DNA of 64,000 bases from Physcomitrium patens (Eukaryota; Streptophyta; Bryopsida; Funariales; Funariaceae), in NCBI RefSeq assembly GCF_000002425.4, contig NC_037271.1, forward strand, positions 10,984,178 to 11,048,177, given 5' to 3'. The first letter of the stretch is position 1. Every line of letters begins with the position of its first letter. A program made the position numbers and the translations under genes. Positions 12,900-26,289 of this stretch are shown here, one piece after another. The notes under the pieces are model-generated. The model had not been told where the DNA came from, did not search any database, and was given only the letters and a program-made list of their open reading frames with translations.

Positions 12900-14230
12900 A
12901 GGAGTCCTTCTCTGCCGGATTTCTCGAAGTCATCTGGGGTCCTGGGTAATTTTGGACCCCAGCCACATTCTGCCCTCTCTTCTTCTTCTGTTTGTTTTTT
13001 ATTTTTTTATTTTTTTTAGTATTGTATTGTTGCAGAGCTCCACACTTAGGCGGAATCTATGAGTTTGTTTTTCTTTTCATACGATTAAGGGGTGCCACAA
13101 TTGTGGTTGACACCGCACCTTGTTGTTGCTGGTTTTTTTATTTTCTTTGGGCGGAAAGCGAGCTCGGTTTGGCGTGGCAAAGCTGCTTCATTCCTGGTTC
13201 TTATAGCACCAAGTGATCAGGTGTGCGTAATGTTTTCAAGCCCTAAGAATCTCGGTGTTCACGACTGGTCAGACCATTCTTGCATGGCAGTTTTGTGATT
13301 CTGTTGCGGTGGCTGAGCACGTATGTGCGTGTGAGTCTGCTCTTGTTGGAGTTTTTGGAGTCGCAAGAGTGATCAGAGCTGCATGGACAGCAGAATTGTG
13401 GCATGATTAAAGAATTATTATTTCTCATATGAATGGTTGATGCTTGGGATTGAAGGCTGCTAGGACTTGACGTGATTGCATGTAGTCGCGGTGGAATCAT
13501 TTGCAAGTTGTCATCTGGGGTTGGTCCCACTAGGGCAAGAATTTCACCAACTCTGGGAAGATTTCTTCTCAGCGATCACTCATTGATCACTGCAACAACT
13601 AATGAAGCACAGCACATTTGCATGGGGGGACATCTACGATCAGACGTCCATAGCCTCCAGTAGCCTAGATGCTGAGCAACGTCATCCATTTTAGTACTTG
13701 AGTTGCTGAATCTCTCAGCAAACGCAAGGAGGTTAAACACCTGACTGCCGATCCGCAGTTTGGATTCACAGATTAGCGTTAGTTAATTGGAGCCTGACAT
13801 ACATAGATTTTGAACATGTGCTGGGTATGAGCCTCAGTGTAGTTCTGAGGAGAAAGGAATTTCTCCGGAAAATTGTAAGGAGGGTGCTAGACTGCATCAA
13901 CTTTTTCGAATTCTGAAGATACCGTTTGGTATTGTAGTGTGACTGCTACATGTTAGAGTTTGTGAAAGTAAGAATACTAAATTGACGGCTCATTCCTCTT
14001 CGAGACCCTCAACAACCTTATTCGAACGGGAACAAGACCCACCTAATCCGGTTGCATCATTCTTAGCTACATTCGAACACTCCGTAGTACGATCGAATAG
14101 AGGCCTTGCTGGGTTTCGAGAGCGGAGTACTAGGAGCCCAGCAAGGATCAGCGGTTGTTGGTGGAGGAAAAAAATTCAAAAATCACAGCAGTCACTACCT
14201 TAGAGCAGGGAAGCTCGTTGCAGCAGGCCG
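12900..14230. other. GC-richer island inside element F, origin unknown
   Basis: Base composition changes sharply from the surrounding AT-rich element to near 45-50% G+C. It is preceded by a long purine tract (12712-12900, A/G with GAA and GAG runs). Several open frames of 60-95 codons occur on both strands, but none shows a familiar domain. It lies between the integrase remnant and the polypurine tract of F, where captured host sequence or an extra frame may sit, or it may be a later insertion. Confidence 0.5.
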
Positions 14231-14394
14231 CATCATCCTCAGTAAGAATTCCAAGGAGGTTTAGTAATGAGGATGAATTTGGTTAGGGTTGAATTAGGTT
14301 AGTTTGGATGAACAATTGAAGTTAAATATATATTTTAAAATTGAATGAAAATTATTTGGATGAATTCTTATTGATGGATGAATGCTAATTTAAA

Positions 14395-14430
14395 ATTAAA
14401 ATAAATAAAATAAAATAAAATAAAATAGTA
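14395..14430. repeat. (AAAAT)n short tandem repeat
   Basis: Repeated AAAAT units follow AT-rich sequence near the end of element F. Confidence 0.8.
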
Positions 14431-14980
14431 GTAATAATAATTTTCTCTTACATGTATGAGCTGGTAGTAGAGATTGCTTGACTACGTGGGTGAATTAAGG
14501 AGTTTTTAAGAATGAATTAAATTGGATTAAATAAGAGCTACAACTTGCCAAATTTGCATAGTTAATTCATTTGTTGTAAGCTAGGATAAACTCCAATTAG
14601 TAGAGGCTTATTTTACCTCACATGTGGTGATTTATGGAGATAAAAATGATTTGATTAAGATTTAAATAAGAATAAAAATTTCTAAGAATTCTATAGTAGA
14701 TTCACTTGTTGTGAACTAGAATAAACTTCTAACTAATAGAGATTTATTTTAGCTCACAAGTGATGAAGAAAAAAGGGCAAAAGTTTTAGCCTCATTTCAA
14801 AGTATTGTTTTAGATATATAAGAAATACGACAATGGGACCTATAAACTTGCATCTCTAGATAGATAAAAGGTTAATCGACATCTCAATGAATCAAAGTTC
14901 AAGGTATACTTACTACAATCATGACTTTTCTTTGCACAAATCTTGGATCTACAACTCATGACATATGTATTGAGAGGAGA

Positions 14981-15485
14981 TGTCATGAGTAGAAATTTTT
15001 CATCTCATTAGCAATTTAGATAATCTAAATTAGTCATGTAAAAGTTAGCTCAAAACAACCTAACTAACTTGGAGTGATTTGATTATAAAGATTGCTTCTT
15101 GATCTTTAACATGAAGCACAAGCCTTGATGCAAAAATAATGGATCTTAGCATGAACTTACTAATTCACCTAATTAGTGATCAACTTGATTACTGAGGCAA
15201 TAAGTATAAATTTGGCAATGAGCTATGTGTTTGGAAGAAGAACTATAGAATTCATATAGACATGTATCCTTTGTATTATCTTTGCTTAATAAAGATAGAT
15301 TCTTATTATCGAATATGCTCAAGTTGTTTAAGTGAGAATGATTCTTGTGAAACTTAAAGTTATTTATGCGTGTTGGATTAAAGGCTTATGGATGGATGAA
15401 ATTAAGATTTAATGAAATCTATGCGATAAAATTTCTTTTAAAGTAGTTAGTTCTAAATGAATTCCAAGAAACTAAATTGCATTAT
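14981..15485 (+). repeat. Element F 3' LTR (decayed)
   Basis: It is the partner of 6113-6610 and follows the polypurine tract at 14971-14980. It contains AATAAAGATAGATT, a possible polyadenylation region. AGTAT after its end repeats the five bases before the left LTR. Confidence 0.65.
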
Positions 15486-15490
15486 AGTAT

Positions 15491-15680
15491 TGTGTAGTAA
15501 TTAAATTTTTACATATTCTCTAAAATCAAATTCTTGCCTACTCAAGTGTAATCATCTTCAAATCTTTATGAGCTAGCACTTCACCTCTCTTCCTTCAACT
15601 TTAATCCTTTAGAGTTATCCATCTAGCAATACATTTTGTCTTGATATCACTTGATTTTGTAATGATTTTTGTCTTGATTG

Positions 15681-15714
<34 letters not shown>

Positions 15715-16472
15715 TCATAGCAAGGATTATCAAAAATTATGAATCAATTTACTAATTTCACCTGATACTACCTCCAATTGTTTTCTTGGAAGTTTTAGCA
15801 ACAAAAAATATATGACAAATCATAAATGTTTGAAAGATGTTCCTTTACATCATGTTGTTACATGTAAAATATTTTTATATGTTGGTGGAAACAATTGTGG
15901 TTGTTTTATCAACTCAACAACCAAATCAATACTTAATGAATTTGGCCCAAGCTCCTTCTTTATTATTATTTTTCTTAACTTTAGCTTTTGAAAATTCTAC
16001 TACTCCGTCTATAAGAAATTACATGTCAATGCAAGTGAGGACCTACTTGTCTACTTCTATAGCCTCCCCTCCCCTCTCTTTTCATGTCTCTAGCTTGGTC
16101 ATTCACATCTATATTGCTATTAAACAATAGTTGACTAATTGAAATACCAAACAAAATAATATTAAAATTCCTCCTAAAAACTAACCAATTATTTTTATTA
16201 AGGTAATTCTTAATAGCACATCATATCATTCAAACTTATTTGTATGTTTTAAACTAAAAAATTTAATTTGAATAACATAACTTCTAATTTTTATTTAACT
16301 AATTCTTTTCTAATCTATAACAACTTGAGGTCCTTGGAAAAATTTCAATGACTTTTTTATTTGCTAACATATATTTAGAGCCAAAATGGAGCCAATTTTT
16401 GTTTTTAAATATTTTTTATTTTAATCTTCCTTTAAAATTCTTAAATTTCTTTATGCTTGGAAATAGTCAATC

Positions 16473-16523
<51 letters not shown>

Positions 16524-18623
16524 ATCTAATTTCTTTTGTTTAGTTATACATGAATTAATTTTATTTTAAATAGCTTTTTTTGGGTTCATATTTAAAATAA
16601 TAAATAAAAATATTTTAAATATATATATAACATTGATAAGTTATAAATAATAATTATAAAATTTAGAGATAAATATGATTTGTGTAAATAAAACATTATA
16701 ATTTGGTAAAAAGAAGAATTTATGAAAATTAAATTATATTTTCTTTTTTTTTCAAGATTAATTATAAAATAAGAAGTTATATTAGTAATAAATAATTTTA
16801 AAAATTAAAATTAGCTGTTGTTGAAGTATAATTCTATTACTGTTTTGTATGCATATTTTCATTTACAAAGATAGTTTTGAATTTTTTACTTGGTTGAAGA
16901 TTCAAATTCTATTGTGCTTGTAATTTATTATTATGCTAATAAGACTCTTTAAATTTTTAGTTTTTTCGTAGTACGAAATTTACTGATATAATATATTTTA
17001 ATAAAAACTTATTGAAATATAATTAATAAAAATGTCACTTTCAAAATAAAAGATTTATAATATTGATTTAGAATATTGAAAATAAGATTAGATTAAAGAA
17101 ATTTGTAAAGTTTTCTAATTTATTTAGTATAAGTTTTTAAGCCAAACTATTAATTTCCATTTTTATTCTTATTTTTAAAGTGATTATTTTTTTAATTTCA
17201 AATATTTATTTTAAAACTTCTATCTAATTTAGTTTTTTGATTAGTATAATATAATTTTATACTTCAAAATATCGATTTAAAATGATTTTAATATCACATG
17301 CAATTTTTATAAAAAATATTGAATTAATAAATACATCTTTTTTTAGATAAATACCATCTTTTGATACCTATCGGTTCTTAATAGAACCTCTACCTTTCAC
17401 AAGCAAATATATGCTATTTTATAATTCTAATTAATTTTTTAATATTTTACATAGTCTAGTAGATTTTTTTAAATAAACATAAATTTAATTAATATTTCAT
17501 GAATTATTCTCTTTGATGCATGTCTTTTGAATTTATTAATATAGACTCATATTTTGAATTCAAAAGTCTCATCTATTTACTATAAAAATATCGTATTATT
17601 AAAATAAAAATATGTAACTATATAGATATTAATTAATATTTTTATTATTATATTATAATTTTTAAATTTCATAAAAATATAATACAATATACAAGAAAAT
17701 CTTCATTTTTTCTTATGTCTACATGCAAATCTTCATTTGTTTTTTTTGTTTGTTTGTTTGTTTCTTTTTGTCTTTTTTCTTTTTTCATCTAAGATTTTAA
17801 GGCTAAAATATGGATATTGAAATAGTATAATTTAGTTTAGATTTTACATTGAAGGCAGAAGCTAGTAATAAAATGAGGTCATAAAACATTTTGAGCAAAG
17901 AGTAATTGTTTCTCCCAAAATTTAACAATGTTATAGATTTTACATTTTCCAACTGAAATACAGGCTCTTATAGTTATTCCAACACCCAAGGCTCACACGT
18001 CTTTTTTCTTTCTTTCTTTTTAATTTTCTGTTAATATTATCTTTATTTCTTATTAAATGAATACCATGTTAGAAAAAAATGAAAAACTTTGTATGAAACT
18101 TAGTTCTTTTTATTTTTACAACATAAGTCCTTTTACATAATCTCTTCTAATCTTCTTTCTAATATATACTAAACATCTATATTAGTGATGTTACTTTGCT
18201 GATTTGTACTTTTAATCATTTTTTTATTTATTTTCTTCAAGATTACTTTTTTAAAAATTTTCCACAAAACCTCTATCTTTTATACCTATGTAACATCATT
18301 ATGTTCTATAAGATCATTAATTAAAAACTAAATGACTCTCAAATAGCATCACAAATACAAAAAAAATAATATTACCTAATTTTCACATTATTACCTTTAA
18401 ACTTCTATGGATATTATATTTAAAAAAATACATAAAAATTTAATGTAAATTATTATATATATTTGCAATTTTATGCACAAACTTGAAGATACAATCGATG
18501 ATACAAAATATTTGTAATTATCTTAAGAATATAACAAAACTTCTCAAAAACTTTAAATTATAAGAAAAACTTTTTTTTATAAAAATATTATATTTTTTTA
18601 AATAATTATAATTTTTTTATTTA

Positions 18624-18665
<42 letters not shown>

Positions 18666-20089
18666 GTCCTTCTAAACAGCTATCTCCAAGAAGTAATAAT
18701 CTCCAAAAAGTAATCAAATTTGGAAACTAATTCTAGCTAGAATCTAAACCTTTAGTGTTATTTGTTATTCTCATAATTAATAATCTTTAATATATATATA
18801 TATATATATATATAATAGATGATATTAATTAGCAAGAGGACTAATATAGATGCTAAAATAACTTATCACCTAATGATATTGGACAAGAAGAAAAAACTTA
18901 CAAAATATATTTGGACAAGTAATTTCTTATTGTTTAAGTTTCATAAAAGTGTGTAAGTTTTATCATTAGACTTGTATAAAAAGATTTCGTAATTTTTAAA
19001 AGATATCAATTTTATTATTTTTTGATTAAAAAATAAAAAATTATAATATTCAAATTTAAATTTTTATTGATATACACATTTAATGTTTGTGTTTTATAGT
19101 AAATATATACAAAATTGAATTAACTTGTCTTTGATAATTTTCTAAAATAATAGGATTATATTATGAATACTTTTTTCAAAATAAAATTATGTTTAAAATA
19201 AAAATGATTTTTTTATATTTTAAATATATATATATAAATATTTCATAAGGTATTTTGAGTTTTAAAATTCTTTCTACTTAACTTTCTTTTTAAAAAAGAA
19301 TTCTTTCTATAATATTTATTAAACTTAGCTTAATTTATATATTTAATACACGTATATTTTTTAATATTATCACCTGTATTCTTTTATATTGTATAATATA
19401 TTAAATTCTATATTTTTTCTAATTATACATGTTTTTTTAGAAATTCATAGTTATAATATAATTATTTTATTGAATCTTGTCACAATTATTTTTAATAAAG
19501 CATAAAATAATACATTAATATATATACTAAAGTAAAATATTACTAATTAATATTATGTGTATTTTTATTTTTGAAGTTTTTATATAAGATAAAAAAACGA
19601 TTATATTGCAAGAAGTGCACACATCAAAAAAATTATACAATAAATAAAATTTTACATAATATAAGCCTTAGATACATTTGATTTACTTCTCGATTTTTAA
19701 TTAGATACTACTCATAAATTTCTCAATCTAAAATTAATAATTTGAGAGTAATTTTTAAGATTTCAATTATTCTATTAAAATAAAATGCATGTAAAATTAA
19801 TGTTAGTTGAGAATTTATAATAATTTAGAAATATAATTAATATCTTATAATCTATTGTCAATACTAAACTTATTTTAAAATAAATATATTTCAAATTACC
19901 AAGGTATCATAGAATAATAATAGTAAAAATAAAAACAACAAGACATCAAAATAAATGAAGATTCTAAAAACTTATTAAAAACTATATCAATTATGCTATT
20001 TTATTTTAAAAATAAAAAATAAAAAATATAATTAATATAATTAATATAATAAGATTTAATTCATTAAAAAAATTATGAAAATATGTACA
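15491..20089. other. AT-rich desert with simple repeats, no gene seen
   Basis: Extremely AT-rich sequence. It holds a 30-base T run (15683-15712), an (ATA)n/(ATT)n palindromic microsatellite (16474-16520) and (TA)n tracts (about 18627-18657 and 18789-18814). A 97-codon plus-strand frame at 15837-16130 is hydrophobic and unrecognised. I see no retroelement motif, though very old decayed copies could hide here. Confidence 0.6.
16474..16520. repeat. ATA/ATT trinucleotide repeat forming a palindrome
   Basis: (AAT)n runs directly into (ATT)n, so the block is self-complementary and could fold into a hairpin. Confidence 0.85.
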
Positions 20090-21744
20090 TTGTAAAAATT
20101 TGTTCTTTGTGGATCTTATAATTGATCTTGGCTATTAAAAAGTTTCTTGAATATATGTTATTCAATGAATTTTTTCATCTTCTCCTATTTATAATAATAC
20201 CACATCAAAAATAAAGTTTAATGTATATATTTTCATAGAAAATGCCTTGAAAAAATTTATATAATATACGATTGGTACAAAAATAAAAGTTTTTTTAAAA
20301 TCTTCAAATGCTACTTCAGCTTCTTTATAACACTTAAGTTTGTCTTTATAAGTCAAACATGTAAATAGAGCTACAAATTAAAAATAGTTATTTAAAATAT
20401 TAGATATTTATATTATTCTTAAAATCTTTCAATCTATGATAATTTGATTTTTTTTTTAAGATCTATCCATAAGGCCATCATTTGAAATGATGTATTATAA
20501 AAAATCAACTTGATCTATATGAACTGTATACTTTTCTATCTTAGTGTATAATTCTACATTTCTAAGTTTTTGTAGCATATAATAAATATGAATTTTGTAC
20601 TTATTTATATTTTTAAAATCAATTAAAATATTTTTTGGAAAATAAATAATAAAATCATCTAAAAACATCCAAAAAAATATCATTGATTAGATCTTAAAAA
20701 TTAAACCTTGCAATTCTAAGTCCAAAAAGAATAACGTTATATTTAAAATAATTATGCTTAGTTTAATATATAATCTTCTATTCATATCCTTCTTTAATGT
20801 GTACAAGATTATATGCTTTTAGTAAATCTATTTTATTATAGATCATTATTTGATTCAATTAATTAAGAAATCTTGATATTAAAAGTAGAAAATACCTATT
20901 TTTATGATAATTTTGTTGAATCCTTGATAATCTACATACATACAAAATGATTTTTCTTTTTTCTCCATAAATAAGATAAAAAATCTTGTTTGAAATTTTA
21001 AATAATGTATGAAGTTTTCAATCAAGTTTTTATTAATGTATTTCTTAAGTGCAGCTAATTTTTTGTTTAATAAGCTGTAGATTGATCCAAATAATAGTTG
21101 AGTTCTTTCTTGAAGGTTAATTTAGCAATCATAAAGTTAATGCTTCAAAAAAATATCCATATTTTTCTTCTCAAAACATAATGATAATCTTAATATTGAC
21201 TTGGAATACCACTTGAAGTCTTTTTTCTATTAAAAATAGATGTGACATAAATAAATGAAATATAATATTTTTTTATAATATGCATTAAAATTCTTGTGCT
21301 TACCAATAAGGATTTTGTTTTATTAGATTTATTTATTTTTTATCTTTATAAAAAAAGTCTAGATTATGCTATGGAAAAAAATAAGATTATAAGAAATTTA
21401 ATCTTTTTGAGGATTATTCTCTTTTAGCCAATATAGACCTAAAATAATTAGACAAGAGAAATATTTAATAATATTAAATATTACTTAGCTATTATAACCA
21501 TTAATTGCTTCATCTAAAAAAAAATCATAGATAACATCTCTAAAAGACAACAAACAACCATCTATGATTTCCATATGTAAAAGCTTAGTTTTCTTGACTA
21601 AAGATTTTTTTTTTTTTTTTTTTTTTTTAAATATCTATAAGAAAAATTGAGTCTCTTGAATCTAACAAAGAAAATGTTTTATAATTTTTTGATTCCAAAA
21701 AAAAATCTATTATAAAATAAAGTCAGGTATCAAAAAAAGAAATA
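20090..21744 (-). mobile_element. Element D, pol part: old decayed gypsy element of the A/B/C family
   Basis: On the minus strand, 20683-20495 gives FLDDFIIYF, KNILIDFKN, LQKLRN and KIEKYTVHIDQVDFL, which aligns with the RT of element B (LQKLRDAG, KIEKCVFHTTQVDFL); the catalytic box is degraded. RNase H remains lie at 20100-20340 and protease-side sequence at 21400-21740. Homology fades below about 20090, so integrase and 3' LTR are missing. It is interrupted at 21744 by element C and continues at 28040. Most differences from B are toward A or T. Confidence 0.75.
21603..21629. repeat. Poly-T tract in element D
   Basis: An uninterrupted T run of about 20-27 bases in the protease region of the decayed element. 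Confidence 0.8.
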
Positions 21745-22306
21745 TGTGAAGGACAAGAACTCAATGAAAAAGCAATTCAAACAAGTGAGCCTTCACTCAA
21801 AGAAAGGTAAAAAAATATAAATAAACAAGTATGTATATTGAAAGAGAAACTGGAATGGCTATTGCCAAAAGATAAGAAAACTAGAGACCCTTGAAACTAG
21901 ACTAGAAGCAAGAAAGGAGTTGACAAGAGTGAAGAAGGCTTCACTCTTGTCTCTATATATACTATCTAAATAGAGGCTTTGTGGCAACGTTCTATAGGAC
22001 CTCCAATATGTATTGGCTTTGTAGGACACATGCCTTGACTTACAAGGCAAGTTTTTCTATGTGTGGGCCACATAATTAGCTTGATCTTCAAGCTAACAAC
22101 ATGTGTGGCACATGGCTAACTTATTGACCACGTTTCTAATCCAAAAAAGTCAATTAAAGATACCTATGAAGTCAAAGTAGCATCTATTAAGCTTCTAGAA
22201 AGTTTTCATATCAAATACTATAGAATTAACTTATTTTTATTTACTTTTACTTACTTCTACCTATTTGTATATGTAATTATTGGCTTACATGAATATGTCC
22301 ATGACA
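21745..22306 (-). repeat. Element C 3' LTR
   Basis: It runs from TGTGAAGGAC to TCCATGACA on the plus strand. It contains the 11-nt primer complement TTGACAAGAGT (21920-21930), the inverted repeat and the TATATATA box seen in the partner LTR. Confidence 0.9.
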
Positions 22307-22349
22307 TTACCTCCCCTTCTAGGAACGAGTTCTACGAGGAGTGATCATC

Positions 22350-22770
22350 ATATGTTGAAAAAATATATGATACGACGAATTATATTCACCACATACTCAG
22401 ATCTTTGTTCTCTTTGAAGATGATTGATAGGACCTTTCAATCATCGGTAGTGTCCCATACTAGGGCGGGAAGACCACCCAGTTATTTGATCATTGTTCAG
22501 GCCTTCATAACTTCCTTCGAATAGAACATTTGAAACACCATCAGGAGTTGTTCCTACCTCTAGTAAAATCACCAAACATCGGGAGTCCCTTTCTAAGTCG
22601 TGATACCAAATGCATTATATCTCACCATCTACTCGAGGAAGAATATGTCATTCTTGAAGATCTTTATTTCGATTGCATCATCTTGAAGGTTGTGACAATC
22701 ATAATATCTCATCCGATAAGTCAACAAATGAAGGCTCTTGAGTCAAATCTACTGGTTTTTGGTTCTCCAT
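22350..22770 (-). pseudogene. Element C extra ORF downstream of pol, broken
   Basis: The ATG is at 22770-22768 and the first 23 codons (EPSFVDLSDEIL) match the extra ORF of element B, then a TGA interrupts where B has an Arg codon. Further downstream the conserved core is still recognisable at DNA level, colinear with 48954-49376. It sits between pol and the polypurine tract, as in A and B. Confidence 0.75.
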
Positions 22771-22868
22771 CTTCTAAGCGTCACTACTACAAAGAAGCTA
22801 CAAACAAGAATTGAAAGTAGAATGTTATCTTGCCTAGATGTTGTTTCTTTTATAAAGAAGTTTTCATC

Positions 22869-25800
22869 TTGATTTTGATGGATGTCATCGATGAAAAGCC
22901 TCCACCGCCTTTGCTGCATTTGCAAGATTTTTTATTGGCTCCCATGTGTGTTGACTAATATCATATCTGCGCCAATGGATAAGATATTTCAATTTATTTG
23001 GGCACCGCCTTGAATCTGAGACTTCTTCTACTTCAAACTCTTCATTATTGTCCACTTCTATAGGAAGAGGTGGAGCTTATCGTCTTCTTAGTATGTCCAC
23101 TGTCTTGTATGGTTCAAGAAGAGACACGTGGAATACTAGATGGATTTTCATTGACTCCGATAGATGTAAACGATATGCAATTGGATTCATTTGTACAAAA
23201 ATAGAAAATGGTCCAAGCCTTCGATAGTCCAACTTGTCGCAAGGACAAGTGGTCTTGATATTACGAAGAAGTAGCCATACCTTATGATCTAAGTGGAATG
23301 GTGGTTATTCCTTTCGATAGACATCTGCATTGACCTTTTGTTGTTCTTGAGTCTCTTTTAACTATGCCTTCATCGTTGCATGTAGCTCTGACAAATGAAT
23401 TGCCAAATCTTTGGTAGCAAGATTATCAACTTTTGAAAATGTCAAAAGTATCAAGTTATGGATGATAACCATAATTAGCAAAGATAAGTGTTTGTTTTGT
23501 AGAAGAATTTACTGTCTTATTGTAAGCAAACTCTGCCAATGGCAAAAGAGTTGTTCAATCATCTTGTTGGTAGTTATTGGTATATCTTAAATATTGCTCC
23601 AAAACTTGATTAACTCGCTCCGTTTGTCCATCAGTTTGAGGATGGAATGCCGAAGATTGTTTTATATCCACTTTTAGAATCTTGAAAAGAGTCCGCCAAA
23701 ATCTTGATACAAATTGAGTTTCCCTATCTGATATAATATCCTTGGGTAATCCATGATAGCGATAGATATTGTCAAGAAAGAGCTTAGCTGTTTCTTCACC
23801 TATGAGAGATTTTATACATAGTATAAAATAAGCCATCTTGGTAAAACGATCTACTATCACAAATATAGAGTCATAAGAACCTGAGATTAGAAGATCCATG
23901 ATGAAGTCCATAGAAATAAAAGACCATGGTTGTTCTGGAATGAGTAATGGCTGAAGAAGTCCAAAAGGTCGATGACGAGGAGTTTTTAATCTTGAGCAAA
24001 CATCACATGATTGTACAAAATTTTTGACTGCCTTCCACATTTGAGGCCACCAAAAATCCCTAGATATCAGCTCTAAAGTCTTATTGTATCTAAAATGTCC
24101 TACTGCTGAGAAGTCGTGACGAGCTTGAAGAATACATAAACATGCTTCTCCTTGTGAAAAATATAGGCGTCCTTCAAAATAGAATAGGTTGTTCTTGAAT
24201 TCAAATTTAGAAGGATCATGAGGTTTAGAAGAATTATTCTTGATATCATGAACAAGAGGGTCTAAAGAGATACTTAACTGGACTTGCTTGAGAAAAGTTA
24301 AATCAATAGTCAATGTTGATTTTATTGCTCAAAGATGAAATTGCTTTGGCTTCAAGAGAACCGTTCTTTGTTGCTCAAAAGCTACATCTCCTTCTTTTGG
24401 TGCAAGATAAGAACGTCTAGACAAGGCATCGCACAAACCTTATTATTTTCCTGACCGATAAGTGATGATGAACTCAAATCTTGATAAAGACATGCTCTAA
24501 TGAGCTTGACGACGATTTAATACGCGTGCTGACATGAAATACTTGAGGTTCTTGTGATCCATATACACGATGACTGGACTGGAAGCGCTTTCTAGATAAT
24601 GATGCTATTCTTGAAAAGAATCCATAATTGCAAGAAGTTCTTTGTCATGGATCTCATAATTGATTTCTGCTGCTGAGAATTTTCTTGAATGAAAGGCTAC
24701 TAGATGAAGTTTGTCATTTTTTCCCATTTGTGACAAAACCACACCCATAGCAACTTTCGCTTCTTGATTCTATTGGAGTTTGACTTTACAAGTCAAACGT
24801 ATAAGTAGAGTTGCAACTCGAGAGAAGTCTTTGATGAAGATCCAATAGTAGTTGGCAAATCCCAAAAAGCATTGGACATCTCTTACCATTTTTGGGATCT
24901 TCCAATCTATAATAGTTTGAACTTTCTTAGGATCCATCATAAGTTCATCATTTGAAATGATGTAACCTAAGAAATCGACTTGAGTAGTATGGAATACACA
25001 CTTTTTTATTTTGGCATAGAAACTTGCATCTCTTAATTTTTGTAACACAAGACGAACATGAAGTTCATATTCTTCTAGATTCTTAGAATAGATTAAGATG
25101 TTGTCTAGACAACAGACCACAAAATCATCCAAAAACTCTAGAAAAACATCATTTTTTAGATGTTGAAATGCTGGTGGTGCATTTACAAGTCCAAAAGGCA
25201 TGATGTTGTATTCAAAATGTCCATACCTAGTTTGAAACGCAATCTTCCATTCATCTCTTTCTTTGATGTGTATTAGATTGTATGTTCTCAAGAGATCTAT
25301 TTTTGTATAGATCTTAGCTTGATTCAGCTGATCAAAAAATCTAGATATTAAAGGTAGTGGATACCTGTTCTTGATGGTAATCTTGTTGAGTCCTCGATAA
25401 TCAATACACATCCGCAATGATCCATCTTTTTTCTTCACAAATAGAATTGGAGCTCGTACTAGAGATTTAGAATGGCGTATGAAATTCTTGGTTAGATTTT
25501 CTTCAATATACTCCTTGAATTCAATCAACTCATTTTGTGATAAACTATAGATTGGTCCGAATGGCGGTTGTGCTTCTTCTTGAAGGTCAATTGAACAATC
25601 ATAGGGACGATGTTCCGGGAGTGTATCCGCATTCTTTTTTTCAAATACATCTTGAAATTCTTGATATTGGCTTGGAATGCCACTTGAAGTCTTTCCACTG
25701 GTAGAAACATGTGTGGTATAAATAATACATGGTGATTCTTTTATAGCAGTATGCAAGAAAGCTTTTACACCTATAAACACGAGTTTAATTGAACTAGACT

Positions 25801-26289
25801 TATGACTCTCTACTTGATTAACTACACTATTAGTTATACTTTTAGAAAAAGTAAGAGTTTGGGAAATCCAATCTATTTGAGGGTTGTATTTTCTAATCAC
25901 AATAAACCTAAAATAATTGGATTAAAGGGAGATCTAATGATATTAAATACTACAAAGTTATTATGACTATTGATTATTACTTCTATAAGAAGGGTTTTGT
26001 GAGTAATATCTCCAAAAGATAATAGACAACCATCTATGACTTCTACATGAATAGGTTTAGTTTTCTTTACTAAAGATATGTTAAGTCTTTTAGTAAATCC
26101 TTCATCTAAGAAACACGGAGAGGCTTCTGAATCTAACAAGGCAGAGGCTTTATAATGTTTAGGTCCTAAAATAACATTTAATGTAAAACAAAGAGAGGGC
26201 TCTGAGGAGCGAATGGAATCTTTACTAGATGTTGTGCAAGGTTCCAATCGCATGGCCCCAATTGTAGTTGGACAAACTCGTTTTTCCAC
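22869..26289 (-). pseudogene. Element C pol (protease, RT, RNase H, integrase, chromodomain), broken
   Basis: The frame at 26289-25897 carries the protease (LLDSEAS where the active site should read DSGAS). The frame at 25900-24770 carries RT up to a CYLDNILIY-like box where B has YLDDILIY (here CCLDNIL), so the catalytic Asp pair is damaged. The frame at 24313-23555 carries the integrase HHCC finger and D-D-E region (SDRETQF, TDGQTERVNQ). Stops separate them. The chromodomain region at about 22870-23080 is only visible as homology to B. Confidence 0.85.

Larger units (their letters stand above)
6113..15485 (+). mobile_element. Element F: heavily decayed Ty3/gypsy LTR retrotransposon
   Basis: A diverged direct repeat of about 500 bases (6113-6610 and 14981-15485, both opening TGTCATGA) flanks degenerate gag-pol remains in the plus orientation. 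A purine-rich tract (14971-14980, TGAGAGGAGA) directly precedes the right copy, as expected for a polypurine tract and 3' LTR. AGTAT occurs just before the left copy and just after the right copy and may be the target duplication, but this is weak in AT-rich DNA and the LTR ends are not canonical. The pol remains (RT wording SKEG-like, RNase H ending KFKYYLL) differ from elements A-D, so this is another gypsy lineage. Every coding part is full of stops and frameshifts. A foreign solo LTR (7398-7888) and a GC-rich island (12900-14230) lie inside. Confidence 0.7.

Noticed and set aside
16474-16520. ATA/ATT palindrome as a terminator or origin
   Set aside because: Composition and unit structure are those of a simple trinucleotide repeat in an AT desert; nothing else supports a function.
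22530-22814. Plus-strand 94-codon frame in element C (and its partner at 49136-49384 in B)
   Set aside because: Both are antisense shadows of the extra ORF of the elements; the conserved protein is on the minus strand.
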